A DNA stretch of 28,561 bases from DASSJF01 sp035934535. Its GTDB lineage: Bacteria > Sysuimicrobiota > Sysuimicrobiia > Sysuimicrobiales > Segetimicrobiaceae. Location: positions 1 to 28,561 of the forward strand of contig DASYXS010000176.1 of NCBI GenBank assembly GCA_035934535.1. The letters are read 5' to 3'. A program made the translations under genes and the position numbers. This document shows positions 1 to 7,197 of the stretch, piece by piece (position 1 is the stretch's first letter; each line of letters starts with the position of its first letter). Under the pieces are notes generated by a model. The model was not told the origin of the DNA. It ran no database searches and saw nothing but the letters and a program-made list of their open reading frames with translations.

Positions 1-34
1 CGTACGCCTCCGCTGCAGGACAGGAGTCATGGCT

Positions 35-89
35 CCACCTCGCTTGCTCCGATCTGCGGTGAGTGTATCGGCCGGTGGTCGCGAGGTGG
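35..89. repeat. Long inverted repeat, candidate structured RNA left of the IS4-type copy
   Basis: Bases 35-43 (ccacctcgc) and 81-89 (gcgaggtgg) form a perfect 9-bp inverted repeat. Inside it, 49-53 (ccgat) pairs with 67-71 (atcgg), so the region folds as a stem, an internal loop, a second stem and a terminal loop. No coding sequence is apparent. If the IS4-type copy inserted into the IS110 left end, this hairpin would originally have lain just upstream of the IS110 transposase gene, where IS110-group elements encode their bridge RNA. That link is inference; the pairing itself is visible. Confidence 0.45.
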
Positions 90-105
90 TTAAGCGGGTC
101 TTAGG

Positions 106-1602
106 TCCATCGCCGCTAAGATAAATCGAACTTGCGTGCGCCAGGCAGATGGGTGAACGATTTCCAATGGTGGCGGCTCGCGCAGTAACGACGCTTGCGG
201 CGTCTGCCACGACGGCGTTCGAGCAGCAGTGCCGCTAGGGCGACCTGCGTTGGAGGCAGCTCCGCCCAGTCCGGTTTGGTGAGCACGACGCCGGGATTCG
301 CGCGTTGGGTAGCCGCGAAAGCGATCTCCGCATCGACGATCACGATCGAGACACGGGCAACGCGCGGGAAGAGCTTAGCCGGCGACAGCTGCTCCGGTGT
401 AAGATCATGCTTCTCCGCAATGCGCGCTTGCGCCACGCGCATCGCCGCATAGACCACGCTTGCCGCATACACTTGCTGGGCGACCCCGCGCGGGCTGGCG
501 AGGTAGAAGTGGTGCAGATCGAGGACCTCTTTCAAATCAAAGAACAAGCGCTCAACCTGCCACCGGAGACGGTAGCAGGCCAGCGCCTCCTCCGCGCGCA
601 GTTGCGTGGGCTCCAAGACGGTTGTCAGCAGATCCACGGCTTCGCGCCGCGCTCGCCAGCGGATGTGCCGCATCCGTTGGGGCGGGGCGGTTTGTCCCGA
701 ACCGACCACCACGAGACGCTCGGTGAGGGTCCCGCCGCCCCGGTGGACGCGCCGCAGCACTTTCACCGGCTGGACTTTTAGCCGCCGGTTCAACCGAAAG
801 ACGCCCCAAAGCTGGTGCTGCGAGAGCGCGGCGACGAAGGGCATCGAGGCGTACAGACGATCCGCCACGAGCAGCGTCCCCGGTGGGATCTGGGCGAGCA
901 ACTCCTGGGCCCGCCGCACTTCGCTCCGAGCCGCATCGGCGCAGAACGCGATCTGGCGCGGGAAGCCCCGGAAGAGATCGTAGAGGACCAGCAGACATTC
1001 GGGCAGGAGCGCGGAACGGACATCCCAGGTCAACTTGAGGCGGTGGGCCACTTGATCTAAGCGCGAGCCGTCCAGGACCCAGACCTCGCCGAAGCGTTCC
1101 CGCAACCCGTTCATCGCCGCGGCGTAGAGTGGGCGAGCATCTGCTAGCAGCTGCGCGATGAACGCTTCGTACAAAGTCTGGAAGAAGTGGGGCCGCAACC
1201 GCTCCGCCCGTTGGAAGAAGGCCTCGGGCGAGGTGCGGGCCGCCGCTCCCAGGGCCGGGAACATCATCCCGCTTTCTTGGAGCGCCTGGGTCAGAGAGCG
1301 CGGCGCCGTGAGAATTACGGTGAGCCAGAATTGGGCCAGGGCCGCCAGCGTCCAGCGGCGCTGGCGCTCCCGATTCCGAACCCGCTGGAACACCGTGTGG
1401 CATAGGGCGGCGGTCAGATGCGTGTGCAGGAGCTCGACGGTCTCAGCCAGGTTGACGCGGGGCGCAGGAGGACGAGCGGCAGGCCGTGCAGCCATGTCTG
1501 CTCACCTCGTTGCTGCGATGTAGAGTACGATTGGTAGTCCGATTCTGGCTGTATCAGGGGCTAATTCGGCGTGCGGGTCAAATTATCTTAGCGGCGATGA
1601 CC
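106..1602 (-). mobile_element. IS4-type insertion sequence
   Basis: The element is bounded by inverted repeats. Bases 108-124 (catcgccgctaagataa) are the exact reverse complement of 1583-1599. Outside the repeats the hexamer cttagg occurs at 100-105 and again at 1603-1608, so it may be the target-site duplication; that would set the element at about 106-1602. The outermost two or three bases of the repeats do not match perfectly, so the ends are uncertain by a few bases. A single intact transposase gene fills the element on the minus strand, so the copy may still be active. Confidence 0.8.
116..1495 (-). CDS. IS4-family DDE transposase
   Basis: This is a 459-residue cut-and-paste transposase of the IS4 superfamily (RNase H-like DDE fold). 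The first catalytic Asp is D142 (VLDGSRL), the second D212 (LLVADRLYAS), and the glutamate lies in the family signature Y308-x2-R311-x3-E315-x6-K322, which is spaced exactly as in IS4 transposases. The C-terminus is a basic Arg/Lys-rich tail. The ATG start is preceded by an aggtgag ribosome-binding site about 7 bases upstream. The gene is intact, and its stop lies inside the left inverted-repeat region, as is common in compact insertion sequences. The subgroup (IS4, IS1634 or similar) cannot be settled by eye. Confidence 0.9.
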   Translation of the reverse strand: MAARPAARPPAPRVNLAETVELLHTHLTAALCHTVFQRVRNRERQRRWTLAALAQFWLTVILTAPRSLTQALQESGMMFPALGAAARTSPEAFFQRAERLRPHFFQTLYEAFIAQLLADARPLYAAAMNGLRERFGEVWVLDGSRLDQVAHRLKLTWDVRSALLPECLLVLYDLFRGFPRQIAFCADAARSEVRRAQELLAQIPPGTLLVADRLYASMPFVAALSQHQLWGVFRLNRRLKVQPVKVLRRVHRGGGTLTERLVVVGSGQTAPPQRMRHIRWRARREAVDLLTTVLEPTQLRAEEALACYRLRWQVERLFFDLKEVLDLHHFYLASPRGVAQQVYAASVVYAAMRVAQARIAEKHDLTPEQLSPAKLFPRVARVSIVIVDAEIAFAATQRANPGVVLTKPDWAELPPTQVALAALLLERRRGRRRKRRYCASRHHWKSFTHLPGARKFDLS

Positions 1603-2752
1603 CTTAGGGTAGGTATGATGAAAGCCGCTGTTCGCCGCGAAATACGACGTGCGATTCACCACAGGGGAGGCGAACACGGTGCTGTATGTCGGGGTCGACG
1701 CGCATAAATCCACATCACATCTCACCATCGTCAACGAAAATGGAGTTGTGCTGAAACGCAAGCAGGTCCCGAGTTCCTTGGAGGGGCTGAGGCATGTGCT
1801 CGCTCCATACAGCGAGCCGGTCAAGGCTGTTCTGGAGGCGAGCTACAGTTGGGGCCCGGTCTACGATTGGCTGGACGAACTTGTCGATGAGGTAGTACTG
1901 GCACATCCTGCGAAAGTCAAAGCGATCGCAGATGCCCGGATCAAGAACGATAAGGTTGATTCCGAGACGTTGGCCCACCTCTTGCGTGCCGATCTAATTC
2001 CGCCCGCTTATGCTCCATCGAAAGAGATCCGCGCGTGCAAGCGGGTGCTGCGTCAACGCACGTTCTTCGTCGGAATTCGGACGATGACGAAGAATCGCGT
2101 CTGGGGGTTACTCGGCCAACATGCCATAAAGCTGCCGGACGCGTCCGACCTCTTCGGCAAGAACGCGCTTCGAGAACTGGATCTTTCCGAATTGCCCCTC
2201 TCCGATCAAAGGCTCGTGCACGAGAATCTGGAGCTAATCCAGGTCCTCAACGAGCGCATCGCAGCGACTGAGCGACTGATTAAAGAGTTAGCCTCCGGTG
2301 ACGCGGCCGTCGAATGGCTCAGCTCTCTTCCTGGCATCGGCACCTTCTTCTCTGTCCTCATCCGCTACGAAGTGGATGACGTTCGTCGCTTTGCGACCGC
2401 GAAGAAGTTCGTGAGCCACACCGGATTGATTCCATCGACCTACGCGTCGGCCAAACGGCTCACACACGGCCCTCTCACCAAGCAGGGGAACAAATGGCTG
2501 CGGTGGGCCTTCACGGAGGCCGTGACGCCGGCGACTCGCTGCTCTCCATTTCTCCGTCGCTACTATGAAAGAATCAAAGCCAGGCGCGGCGCTCTGGATG
2601 CCCGGGTTGCTACAGCGCGTAAGTTGGCGGAACTTGCTTGGACTGTGTGGACCGAACGCCGATGCTACTATGAAGAGCGATAATCACCGCGACCCCGGTC
2701 GCCCTCAGCTGGGCTTGGGCGTGAGGCCCCTCGGGTAGGTTAGGGGACCGGG
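1603..2752 (+). mobile_element. IS110-family element, ends approximate
   Basis: IS110 elements lack classical terminal inverted repeats, so the limits are estimates. Imperfect direct repeats bracket the gene: cccttagggtaggt at 1601-1614 and cccctcgggtaggt at 2727-2740 (12 of 14 identical, sharing gggtaggt). They may mark the element ends or guide/donor matches. The left side abuts the IS4-type right inverted repeat, so part of the IS110 left end may now lie to the left of base 106. Confidence 0.5.
1679..2683 (+). CDS. IS110-family DEDD transposase (bridge-RNA recombinase type)
   Basis: This is a 334-residue transposase with the two-domain IS110 layout. The N-terminal RuvC-like domain shows D7 (YVGVDAHKS), E53 (VLEAS) and the pair D91/D94 (KNDKVDSE), which together make the DEDD tetrad. 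The C-terminal Tnp domain shows SSLPGIG, then HTGLIPSTYASAKRLTHG and LTKQGNKWLRW; the serine near residue 257 sits where the family's catalytic serine is expected. I chose the GTG at 1679 because ggggagg lies 8 bases upstream and the protein then begins directly at the first beta strand; an in-frame GTG at 1649 would add 10 residues. GC content is visibly lower than in the chromosomal genes, which fits recent transfer. Members of this family recombine DNA guided by an element-encoded bridge RNA. Confidence 0.92.
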   Translation: MLYVGVDAHKSTSHLTIVNENGVVLKRKQVPSSLEGLRHVLAPYSEPVKAVLEASYSWGPVYDWLDELVDEVVLAHPAKVKAIADARIKNDKVDSETLAHLLRADLIPPAYAPSKEIRACKRVLRQRTFFVGIRTMTKNRVWGLLGQHAIKLPDASDLFGKNALRELDLSELPLSDQRLVHENLELIQVLNERIAATERLIKELASGDAAVEWLSSLPGIGTFFSVLIRYEVDDVRRFATAKKFVSHTGLIPSTYASAKRLTHGPLTKQGNKWLRWAFTEAVTPATRCSPFLRRYYERIKARRGALDARVATARKLAELAWTVWTERRCYYEER

Positions 2753-2962
2753 ATCCTATTCATAGTATGTGCGGGGGCTTGTCCCCCGGCACCCATGGGA
2801 GAATGATCATCGGGTCGCATCAGTGTTGATGTCGGAGTGCTTCGCTGGCGGTTGACGCGGGCTTTCATGGGAGCCCAGGCCGTCAACTTTTACAGGGACT
2901 GTAGCACCTCACCCAATACGCGGGGGCCGTCCAAACAAGAAGGCGGCCCCCGTTGTTCTTTT
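2694..2962 (+). ncRNA. Structured non-coding region after the IS110 gene, candidate bridge RNA or element end
   Basis: The 378 bases between the IS110 stop and tRNA-Ala hold no convincing gene but much pairing. A three-stem fold begins 10 bases after the stop: cccggt (2694-2699) with accggg (2747-2752) encloses cctca/tgagg (2703-2707 and 2722-2726) and cccct/agggg (2727-2731 and 2742-2746). The loop of the second inner hairpin contains gggtaggt, which also occurs left of the gene at 1607-1614. Further hairpins lie at 2769-2792 (ggggg/ccccc) and 2851-2887 (gttgacg/cgtcaac plus gggct/agccc), then a terminator at 2921-2962. In IS1111-type members the bridge RNA lies downstream of the gene. Assignment as an RNA is inference. 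Confidence 0.4.
2921..2962 (+). terminator. Rho-independent terminator
   Basis: A perfect 9-bp stem, cgggggccg (2921-2929) with cggcccccg (2944-2952), is followed by the T-rich run ttgttctttt. It would end plus-strand transcription from the IS110 side before the oppositely oriented tRNA-Ala. Confidence 0.8.
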
Positions 2963-3030
2963 GGCCCCGTCCATTGGCATACATTGGCATTGGGGCCCTT
3001 AGCGCCTATTCAGTTCGGATCCGCGATCGG

Positions 3031-3061
3031 CCCCAAACCCTTGTCCTGCCAGGGTTTGGGG
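3031..3061 (-). terminator. Hairpin abutting tRNA-Ala, likely terminator or processing signal
   Basis: A perfect 11-bp inverted repeat, ccccaaaccct (3031-3041) and agggtttgggg (3051-3061), lies one base from the encoded CCA end of tRNA-Ala. No T-run follows on the minus strand, so it may act as a 3' processing or stability element rather than a classical terminator. Just beyond it, 2963-2998 shows another ggcccc/ggggcc pair enclosing two copies of attggcat. Confidence 0.6.
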
Positions 3062-3062
3062 C

Positions 3063-3137
3063 TGGTGGAGACGGCCGGGCTCGAACCGGCGACCCCCTGC
3101 TTGCAAAGCAGGTGCTCTCCCACTGAGCTACGTCCCC
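3063..3137 (-). tRNA. tRNA-Ala (anticodon UGC)
   Basis: The minus strand folds as a complete cloverleaf with encoded CCA. The acceptor ggggacg pairs with cgtctcc (one G-U). The anticodon stem is cctgc/gcagg with loop tttgcaa, giving anticodon TGC. The T arm is gccgg-ttcgagc-ccggc. The D loop is short, giving 75 bases in all. A tagaat -10-like element at 3149-3154 overlaps the stop codon of the upstream oxidoreductase gene and may be its promoter. Confidence 0.97.
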
Positions 3138-3146
3138 ACGCGAGTT

Positions 3147-4103
3147 TTATTCTAGCACGCGCGGAATCACCTCGGCGGCCAGGCGCTCCATCTGCGCGGC
3201 TTCATCGAACGGCGGCGTGAGCAGAATCATCTCGGCACCCGCCTCCACCACCTCGCGGAGCCCGTCCACGCACGCGCGCGGCGGACCGAAGACGGCCACG
3301 GCCTCGAGATCGCGCGGGACGGCGCGCCGATAGAGCGCCTGCAGCACCGCCATGCCCCGCTGCCGGGCGCGCCGGGCGTCGTCGTCCACCGCGATGTAGA
3401 CGCGCTTGGCGATCCGAAATCCGCCGGCGGACCGTCCGCGCTCCTCGAGGGCGTCGCGCAGAATCCGCACCTGCTCGGCGAACCGCGCGGTCGTCTGTGA
3501 GCCGGCGCCAAAGAAACCGTCGCCGTGCCGGACCGCGCGCCGTACCGCGTTCGGATGGGCGGCGCCGAACCAGATCGGCGGGTACGGTTTCTGAAACGGC
3601 TTGGGCTCCATGGTTGCACCGTCGAGCTGCCAGAAGCGGCCCTTGAACGTCACCCGCGGTTCCGTCCAGAGCGCCTTCATCAGCTGCAGTCCCTCGACGA
3701 ACCGGGTGACCAGCCGGTCGGGATCGACGGCGAACGCGGAGAACATCCGGCGCCCCCCGATGCCTACGCCGATTTCGAGACGCCCCCGGCTGAGCTGGTC
3801 GAGCGTACTGAGGCTCTTGGCAAGATGGACCGGGCTGTGCAGCGGCAAGACGAACACGGCGCAGCCGAGACGCAGACGCTCGGTACACGCGGCCGCATAG
3901 GTCATTGTCTCGATCGGCCCGAGATGCGGCATCGAGCCCAGCACCTGCTCCTGCGTCCACGCGCTGTCGAACCCGAGCGCTTCGGCCCGCGCCACATGGG
4001 CCCGGAACCGAGCCGGATCGAACGCGCCGTCGCCGACGAACTGAGGGAGGGAGATTGCAAAGCGCGTGCGCCGCGCGGTCGGTCTGCCGGATGCGTGAAT
4101 CAT
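3147..4103 (-). CDS. LLM-class (luciferase-like) flavin-dependent oxidoreductase
   Basis: This is a 318-residue protein with the bacterial-luciferase TIM-barrel fold. Recognisable features are the first strand TRFAISLPQF, the helix ARAEALGFDSAWTQEQ, the segment LSRGRLEIGVGIG followed by a conserved flavin-site region, and KPYPPIWFGAAHPNAVRRA. The family uses F420H2 or FMNH2 for hydride transfer or monooxygenation of small molecules; neither the cofactor nor the substrate can be read from sequence. The length matches the F420-dependent subgroup. The gene is divergent from an MFS exporter across an 81-base gap. It ends only 10 bases from tRNA-Ala, so its 3' end probably carries the tRNA promoter. 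No strong ribosome-binding site precedes the ATG, so a leaderless message is possible. Confidence 0.88.
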   Translation of the reverse strand: MIHASGRPTARRTRFAISLPQFVGDGAFDPARFRAHVARAEALGFDSAWTQEQVLGSMPHLGPIETMTYAAACTERLRLGCAVFVLPLHSPVHLAKSLSTLDQLSRGRLEIGVGIGGRRMFSAFAVDPDRLVTRFVEGLQLMKALWTEPRVTFKGRFWQLDGATMEPKPFQKPYPPIWFGAAHPNAVRRAVRHGDGFFGAGSQTTARFAEQVRILRDALEERGRSAGGFRIAKRVYIAVDDDARRARQRGMAVLQALYRRAVPRDLEAVAVFGPPRACVDGLREVVEAGAEMILLTPPFDEAAQMERLAAEVIPRVLE

Positions 4104-4184
4104 GCCCGGCGATGTTCGCGTTGCGGGGGCCGGGTCCTCCGCTCCCTTCGAGGAGTCGGCGGCCCGGCGTCCAACCTGTGCGTC

Positions 4185-5399
4185 GTGCCATCGCCGTCCG
4201 GAACCGACGTCACGACCGCCGCCGTTCCGTCCGAGCCCGCGGTCTCGCGCACGTCGAGCTTAAGGCTCGGCCTGTTCGGCGCCGCCGGCCTGCTGAACGC
4301 GATCTCGTGGCAGGTCGTCGTCCCGGTCCTCCCGCTGCACCTCGCGCGCATCGGGTACAGCGCGGCCGCGATCGGCTTTCTCGCGAGTCTGCTCAGCCTC
4401 GCGATGGGCGTGATCGAGCTTGAAGTCGGCCGGATCGCCGCCGTGCTGGGGCGGCGGCGCACGCTGCTCGGGGGCCTGGCCCTCCACGCGCTGGCGCTCC
4501 TGGGGGCCGCCGAGGCGCGTGCGGCGGGGACGATCGCGCTTTCGCTCGCCGGCGTCGGCACCGCCCGCGGCGCGGTGTGGACGCCGCTCATGGCCGGCGT
4601 CGCCGAAGACGCCGCGGCCCACACGCGCGGCCGGACGTTCGGCACGTTCTGGACCGTCACGTCCCTCGGCTTTCTCCTCGGGCCGGCACTCGGCGGATTC
4701 GTCGCTTCGCAGTACGGGGACCGCGCCGCGTTCTACCTCGGGACGGTGCTGACCCTCGCCGCCGTGCCGGTGGTCCTGCCGATCACGAGACCCGGCCGGC
4801 CGGCGGTCGCGGAGCCGCGGGTGCACGCCCGGGAAGTCCTGCGTGAACCGGTGGTCCTGCGCCTGTGCGCCGCGAACCATCTGCATTACGCGGTCTCGGC
4901 GATCTGGTCGACGTTTCTGCCGCTCTATGTGGCGGCGCAGGGTCAATCAGTCCTCGTCGTGGGCGAGGTGTTCGCCGTGCAGGGCCTGACCTACGCGCTG
5001 TGCCAGATCCCCACCGGCCGGCTCTCCGACCGGATAGGCCCCGAGCGGTTGATCGTCCCCGCCGTCCTCGGCCGCGCCGCGGTCTCCCTGCTCGTCCCGC
5101 TGCTCCACACGCCGGGTGCGTTCTTTATCGTGGGCGCCCTGTACGGGCTCATCGGCGGCGTCGTCCCCGTCAGCTTCACGACACTGATCGCCCGCGTCAC
5201 GACGCGGGAGCACTATACGAGCGCGATGGGTGTCTACAACAGCTCGGGCGACCTCGGGTTCTTCGTCGGACCGCTCCTCGGCGGCGCCGCGGCGTTCCTC
5301 GGCATCGCCGCGCCGTTCCTGCTGTGCGCGCCGCTCGGGGCGGCGGCGTGGCTCAGCGCGGAGAGCGCCGTCCGGGCGGTTCGGGCGCGGGGGGACTGA
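4185..5399 (+). CDS. MFS transporter, DHA1-like drug exporter
   Basis: About 404 residues forming 12 predicted membrane segments of the major facilitator superfamily. Visible marks are paired glycine-rich helices (FGAAGLLNAISWQVVVPVLP), the loop 2-3 basic stretch LGRRRTLLGG, the helix-5 region TVTSLGFLLGPALGGFV, and the equivalent second-half loop GRLSDRIGPERL, which corresponds to the classical G-x-x-x-D-R-x-G-R/P-R motif. Members export drugs or metabolites using the proton gradient; the substrate is unknown. The frame stays open far upstream, opposite the oxidoreductase gene, but the protein-like part begins near the GTG at 4185, which I chose. No clear ribosome-binding site precedes it. 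Its 3' end overlaps the convergent marR by 47 bases. Confidence 0.85.
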   Translation: MPSPSGTDVTTAAVPSEPAVSRTSSLRLGLFGAAGLLNAISWQVVVPVLPLHLARIGYSAAAIGFLASLLSLAMGVIELEVGRIAAVLGRRRTLLGGLALHALALLGAAEARAAGTIALSLAGVGTARGAVWTPLMAGVAEDAAAHTRGRTFGTFWTVTSLGFLLGPALGGFVASQYGDRAAFYLGTVLTLAAVPVVLPITRPGRPAVAEPRVHAREVLREPVVLRLCAANHLHYAVSAIWSTFLPLYVAAQGQSVLVVGEVFAVQGLTYALCQIPTGRLSDRIGPERLIVPAVLGRAAVSLLVPLLHTPGAFFIVGALYGLIGGVVPVSFTTLIARVTTREHYTSAMGVYNSSGDLGFFVGPLLGGAAAFLGIAAPFLLCAPLGAAAWLSAESAVRAVRARGD

Positions 5400-5838
5400 C
5401 CGGCGCGTCGAGCAGCGCCTCGATCGTACGCATCGCCCCGACGAGGTGCGCCTGCGCGCGATGCGGCAGGCGGCGGAGCATCGCCGCGATCTCGTCGTGC
5501 GACCGCGCGTCGAGCGGCGCGAAGGCGCCCCGGCCGCGCGGCGTGAGGACGAGCAGCCGCTGCCGGCGGTCCGCCGGGGATAGAACCCGGCGGATCAGGC
5601 CGCGCGCCGCGAACCCGCTCAAGATGCGGCTCAGGTATCCCGGATCGAGGTCCAGGTCGCGCCCGAGATCGGACGCGGTCGGACGGCGGCGCCGCGCGAT
5701 CTCGTACAGGACGCGCGCCTGCGTCAGGGAAAAGGGACTTCCGAGGTAATCCTTGCGCAGCAGCCCGATCCGCCGCGTGTAGAACCGGTTGAACGCCCGC
5801 ACGGCGTCAACGCGCGCCCCAAGGGCGCGATCAGGCAT
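5353..5838 (-). CDS. MarR-family transcriptional regulator
   Basis: A 161-residue winged-helix regulator. An N-terminal dimerisation helix (VRAFNRFYTRRIGLL) is followed by FSLTQARVLYEIARRRRPTASDLGRDLDLDPGYLSRILSGFAARGLIRR, which is the helix-turn-helix, and then the wing SPADRRQRLLVLTPRG, which carries the typical D-x-R pair. The ATG overlaps the stop region of the upstream ABM gene (gatgcctga), so it is the last gene of the alaX operon and probably translationally coupled. MarR proteins bind short palindromes and are released by small ligands or oxidation; the perfect palindrome at 7198-7210 upstream of alaX is the obvious candidate site. The gene runs into the 3' end of the convergent MFS gene. 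Confidence 0.92.
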   Translation of the reverse strand: MPDRALGARVDAVRAFNRFYTRRIGLLRKDYLGSPFSLTQARVLYEIARRRRPTASDLGRDLDLDPGYLSRILSGFAARGLIRRVLSPADRRQRLLVLTPRGRGAFAPLDARSHDEIAAMLRRLPHRAQAHLVGAMRTIEALLDAPVSPPAPEPPGRRSPR

Positions 5839-6139
5839 CCTCGATCACGATCTCGTAGTGGCTGACCCGCGTGTCGTACCGGGTGAGGACCGCCGCGGCC
5901 TCGGGTTCGACGACCGCCGCGTCGAGATCGTCGCCGGCAAACGCGCGGACCGCGTCGAGCGACCGCCATCGCGTCACGACGATGAGCTCGCTCTCGCCGT
6001 CCGCGTCCCGGCGGAACAGCGAGGCTCCGGTGTAGCCGTCGAGCCCGCGCAGTTGCGGCAGCACGCGCCGGTGCAAATGGTCCGCGTACGCCGGCGCCCG
6101 GACGGGAGTGGTCCGCGCGGTCCAAACTCGGGCGATCAC
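5831..6139 (-). CDS. ABM-domain (antibiotic biosynthesis monooxygenase-like) protein
   Basis: A 102-residue protein with one ferredoxin-like ABM/dimeric alpha-beta barrel domain: an initial strand VIARVWTARTT, the helix APAYADHLHRRVLPQL, the strand GYTGASLFRRD, the core SELIVVTRWRSLDAVRAFAG and a C-terminal strand after RYDTRVSHYEIVIE. Such proteins include small heme-degrading or quinone monooxygenases and many of unknown role. The GTG start at 6139 overlaps the TGA of the YciI-like gene (GTGA), so I reject the longer upstream reading, which merely shadows that gene. It sits between the YciI-like gene and marR in a coupled operon. Confidence 0.82.
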   Translation of the reverse strand: MIARVWTARTTPVRAPAYADHLHRRVLPQLRGLDGYTGASLFRRDADGESELIVVTRWRSLDAVRAFAGDDLDAAVVEPEAAAVLTRYDTRVSHYEIVIEDA

Positions 6140-6429
6140 GGGGTGCCGCCCACGACCACGGCCCACGGCTGGACCTCCCACCGCCGCACGAGACCCTCGC
6201 GCACGTACGGGTCGCCCTGCGCGAACGCCTCGACGGCCCCGCGGTCGGCGGTCCGGAAAACCAGGAGCGCGCGGGTCGGCGGATCGCCGAGCGCGCCGGC
6301 CAGGATCAACTCGCCGCGGGCGTTCGCCTCGCGCACGAGACGAAGATGTGCCTCGCGGTGCGGGGCGCGGCGCGCCGCGAAGTTGTCGACGACCTCGTAC
6401 AGGAGCACGTAGTGTCCCATCGCACTCAC
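6136..6429 (-). CDS. YciI-like protein
   Basis: A 97-residue protein of the YciI family (dimeric alpha-beta barrel). It starts HYVLLYEVVDNFAARRAPHREAHL, with the family's conserved R-x-x-H-xxx-H segment. GELILAGALGDPPTRALLVF and AVEAFAQGDPYVREGLVRRWEVQPW follow, the latter close to the usual F-x-x-D-P-F/Y-x-x-x-G-L motif. YciI proteins have an uncertain biochemical role; a His/Asp pair is proposed as a catalytic or ligand site. The GTG at 6429 overlaps the alaX stop (GTGA), with an in-frame ATG three codons later as an alternative start. The stop overlaps the next gene by four bases. Confidence 0.87.
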   Translation of the reverse strand: MSAMGHYVLLYEVVDNFAARRAPHREAHLRLVREANARGELILAGALGDPPTRALLVFRTADRGAVEAFAQGDPYVREGLVRRWEVQPWAVVVGGTP

Positions 6430-7175
6430 CCGCCCTGGGCCTGCTGGCGCGAGCCAAAGCGCGCCGGAGCGGCCGTCAACTGGATCTCGAGACGCCGGTT
6501 GGCCTTGCCTTTGTTCTCCGTCTTGACGATGCGGAGGACGCCGACCTCGCCGGTCCGCGCCACGTGGGTGCCGCCGTCCGCCTGGGCATCGTACCCGTCG
6601 ATCTCGATCACGCGGATGCGGTCGACGTCTCTCGGCACGAGGTCCCGGGCGAGCCGGACGAGGTCCGACCGCGCGAACTCCTCGTGGGTCACAAACCGCA
6701 CAACGATCGGCCGGTCCTCCGCGAGCACCCGGTTCGTCTCACGCTCGATCTCGCCGACGCGATCTTTGTTGAGGTCCTCGAGCGAAAAGTCCATGCGGGC
6801 GCGGTCCGGGTAGATCGCGCCGCCCGTCACCTTGGCGTTGAACAGCCGGTAGACCGCGCCGACGAGCACGTGCAGCGCCGAATGGTACCGCATGATCGCG
6901 TAGCGGCGGTCCCAGTCGAGCACCGCGCACACCGCGGCGCCGGGCGCCGGCGGGGGGCCGTCGAGGACGTGTAACACCGTGTCGCCGTCGCGGCGCATCT
7001 CGGTGACGCGCCGTTCGCCGTCCCCCCAGCGCAGGGTGCCCGTGTCGGACGGCTGGCCGCCCCCACCGGGATAGAACACGGTGCGATCGAGCACGACCGA
7101 CCCGTCGCCGGCGGACCGGACCACGGCGTCGGCTTCGCGGAGATAACTGTCCTGAAGGTACAGAAGGTCCGTCAT
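6426..7175 (-). CDS. alaX: Alanyl-tRNA editing protein AlaX (AlaX-M type)
   Basis: A 249-residue stand-alone editing enzyme related to the second domain of alanyl-tRNA synthetase. It hydrolyses Ser (or Gly) wrongly attached to tRNA-Ala. The N-terminal half shows the GGGGQPSDTG segment (residues 37-46). The zinc site shows H98 and H102 (HSALH), then D200 and H204 in ADGGTHVARTGEVG. Aspartate stands where AlaRS has the zinc-binding cysteine of CGGTH, a change I believe is seen in other AlaX proteins. The length fits the middle-sized class without the C-terminal AlaRS domain. It is first in a four-gene coupled operon (YciI-like, ABM, marR), an unusual setting for an editing enzyme. A palindrome overlaps its likely promoter, and the short gap to the ATG suggests a leaderless message. 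Confidence 0.9.
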   Translation of the reverse strand: MTDLLYLQDSYLREADAVVRSAGDGSVVLDRTVFYPGGGGQPSDTGTLRWGDGERRVTEMRRDGDTVLHVLDGPPPAPGAAVCAVLDWDRRYAIMRYHSALHVLVGAVYRLFNAKVTGGAIYPDRARMDFSLEDLNKDRVGEIERETNRVLAEDRPIVVRFVTHEEFARSDLVRLARDLVPRDVDRIRVIEIDGYDAQADGGTHVARTGEVGVLRIVKTENKGKANRRLEIQLTAAPARFGSRQQAQGG

Positions 7176-7197
7176 GGCGCCATCGTGGCAGAGATAG

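Noticed and set aside
2963..3061. CRISPR-like or satellite repeat because of the double attggcat
   Set aside because: There are only two 8-base copies, two bases apart, without spacers or further copies.
3525..4184. A 220-codon N-terminal extension of the MFS gene opposite the oxidoreductase gene
   Set aside because: Its sequence is a low-complexity, charged mirror of the oxidoreductase coding strand; the membrane protein begins only near 4185.
6140..6457. An N-terminal extension of the ABM protein
   Set aside because: It overlaps the YciI-like gene in another frame and reads as an Arg-rich shadow; the GTGA junction at 6136-6139 explains the true start.
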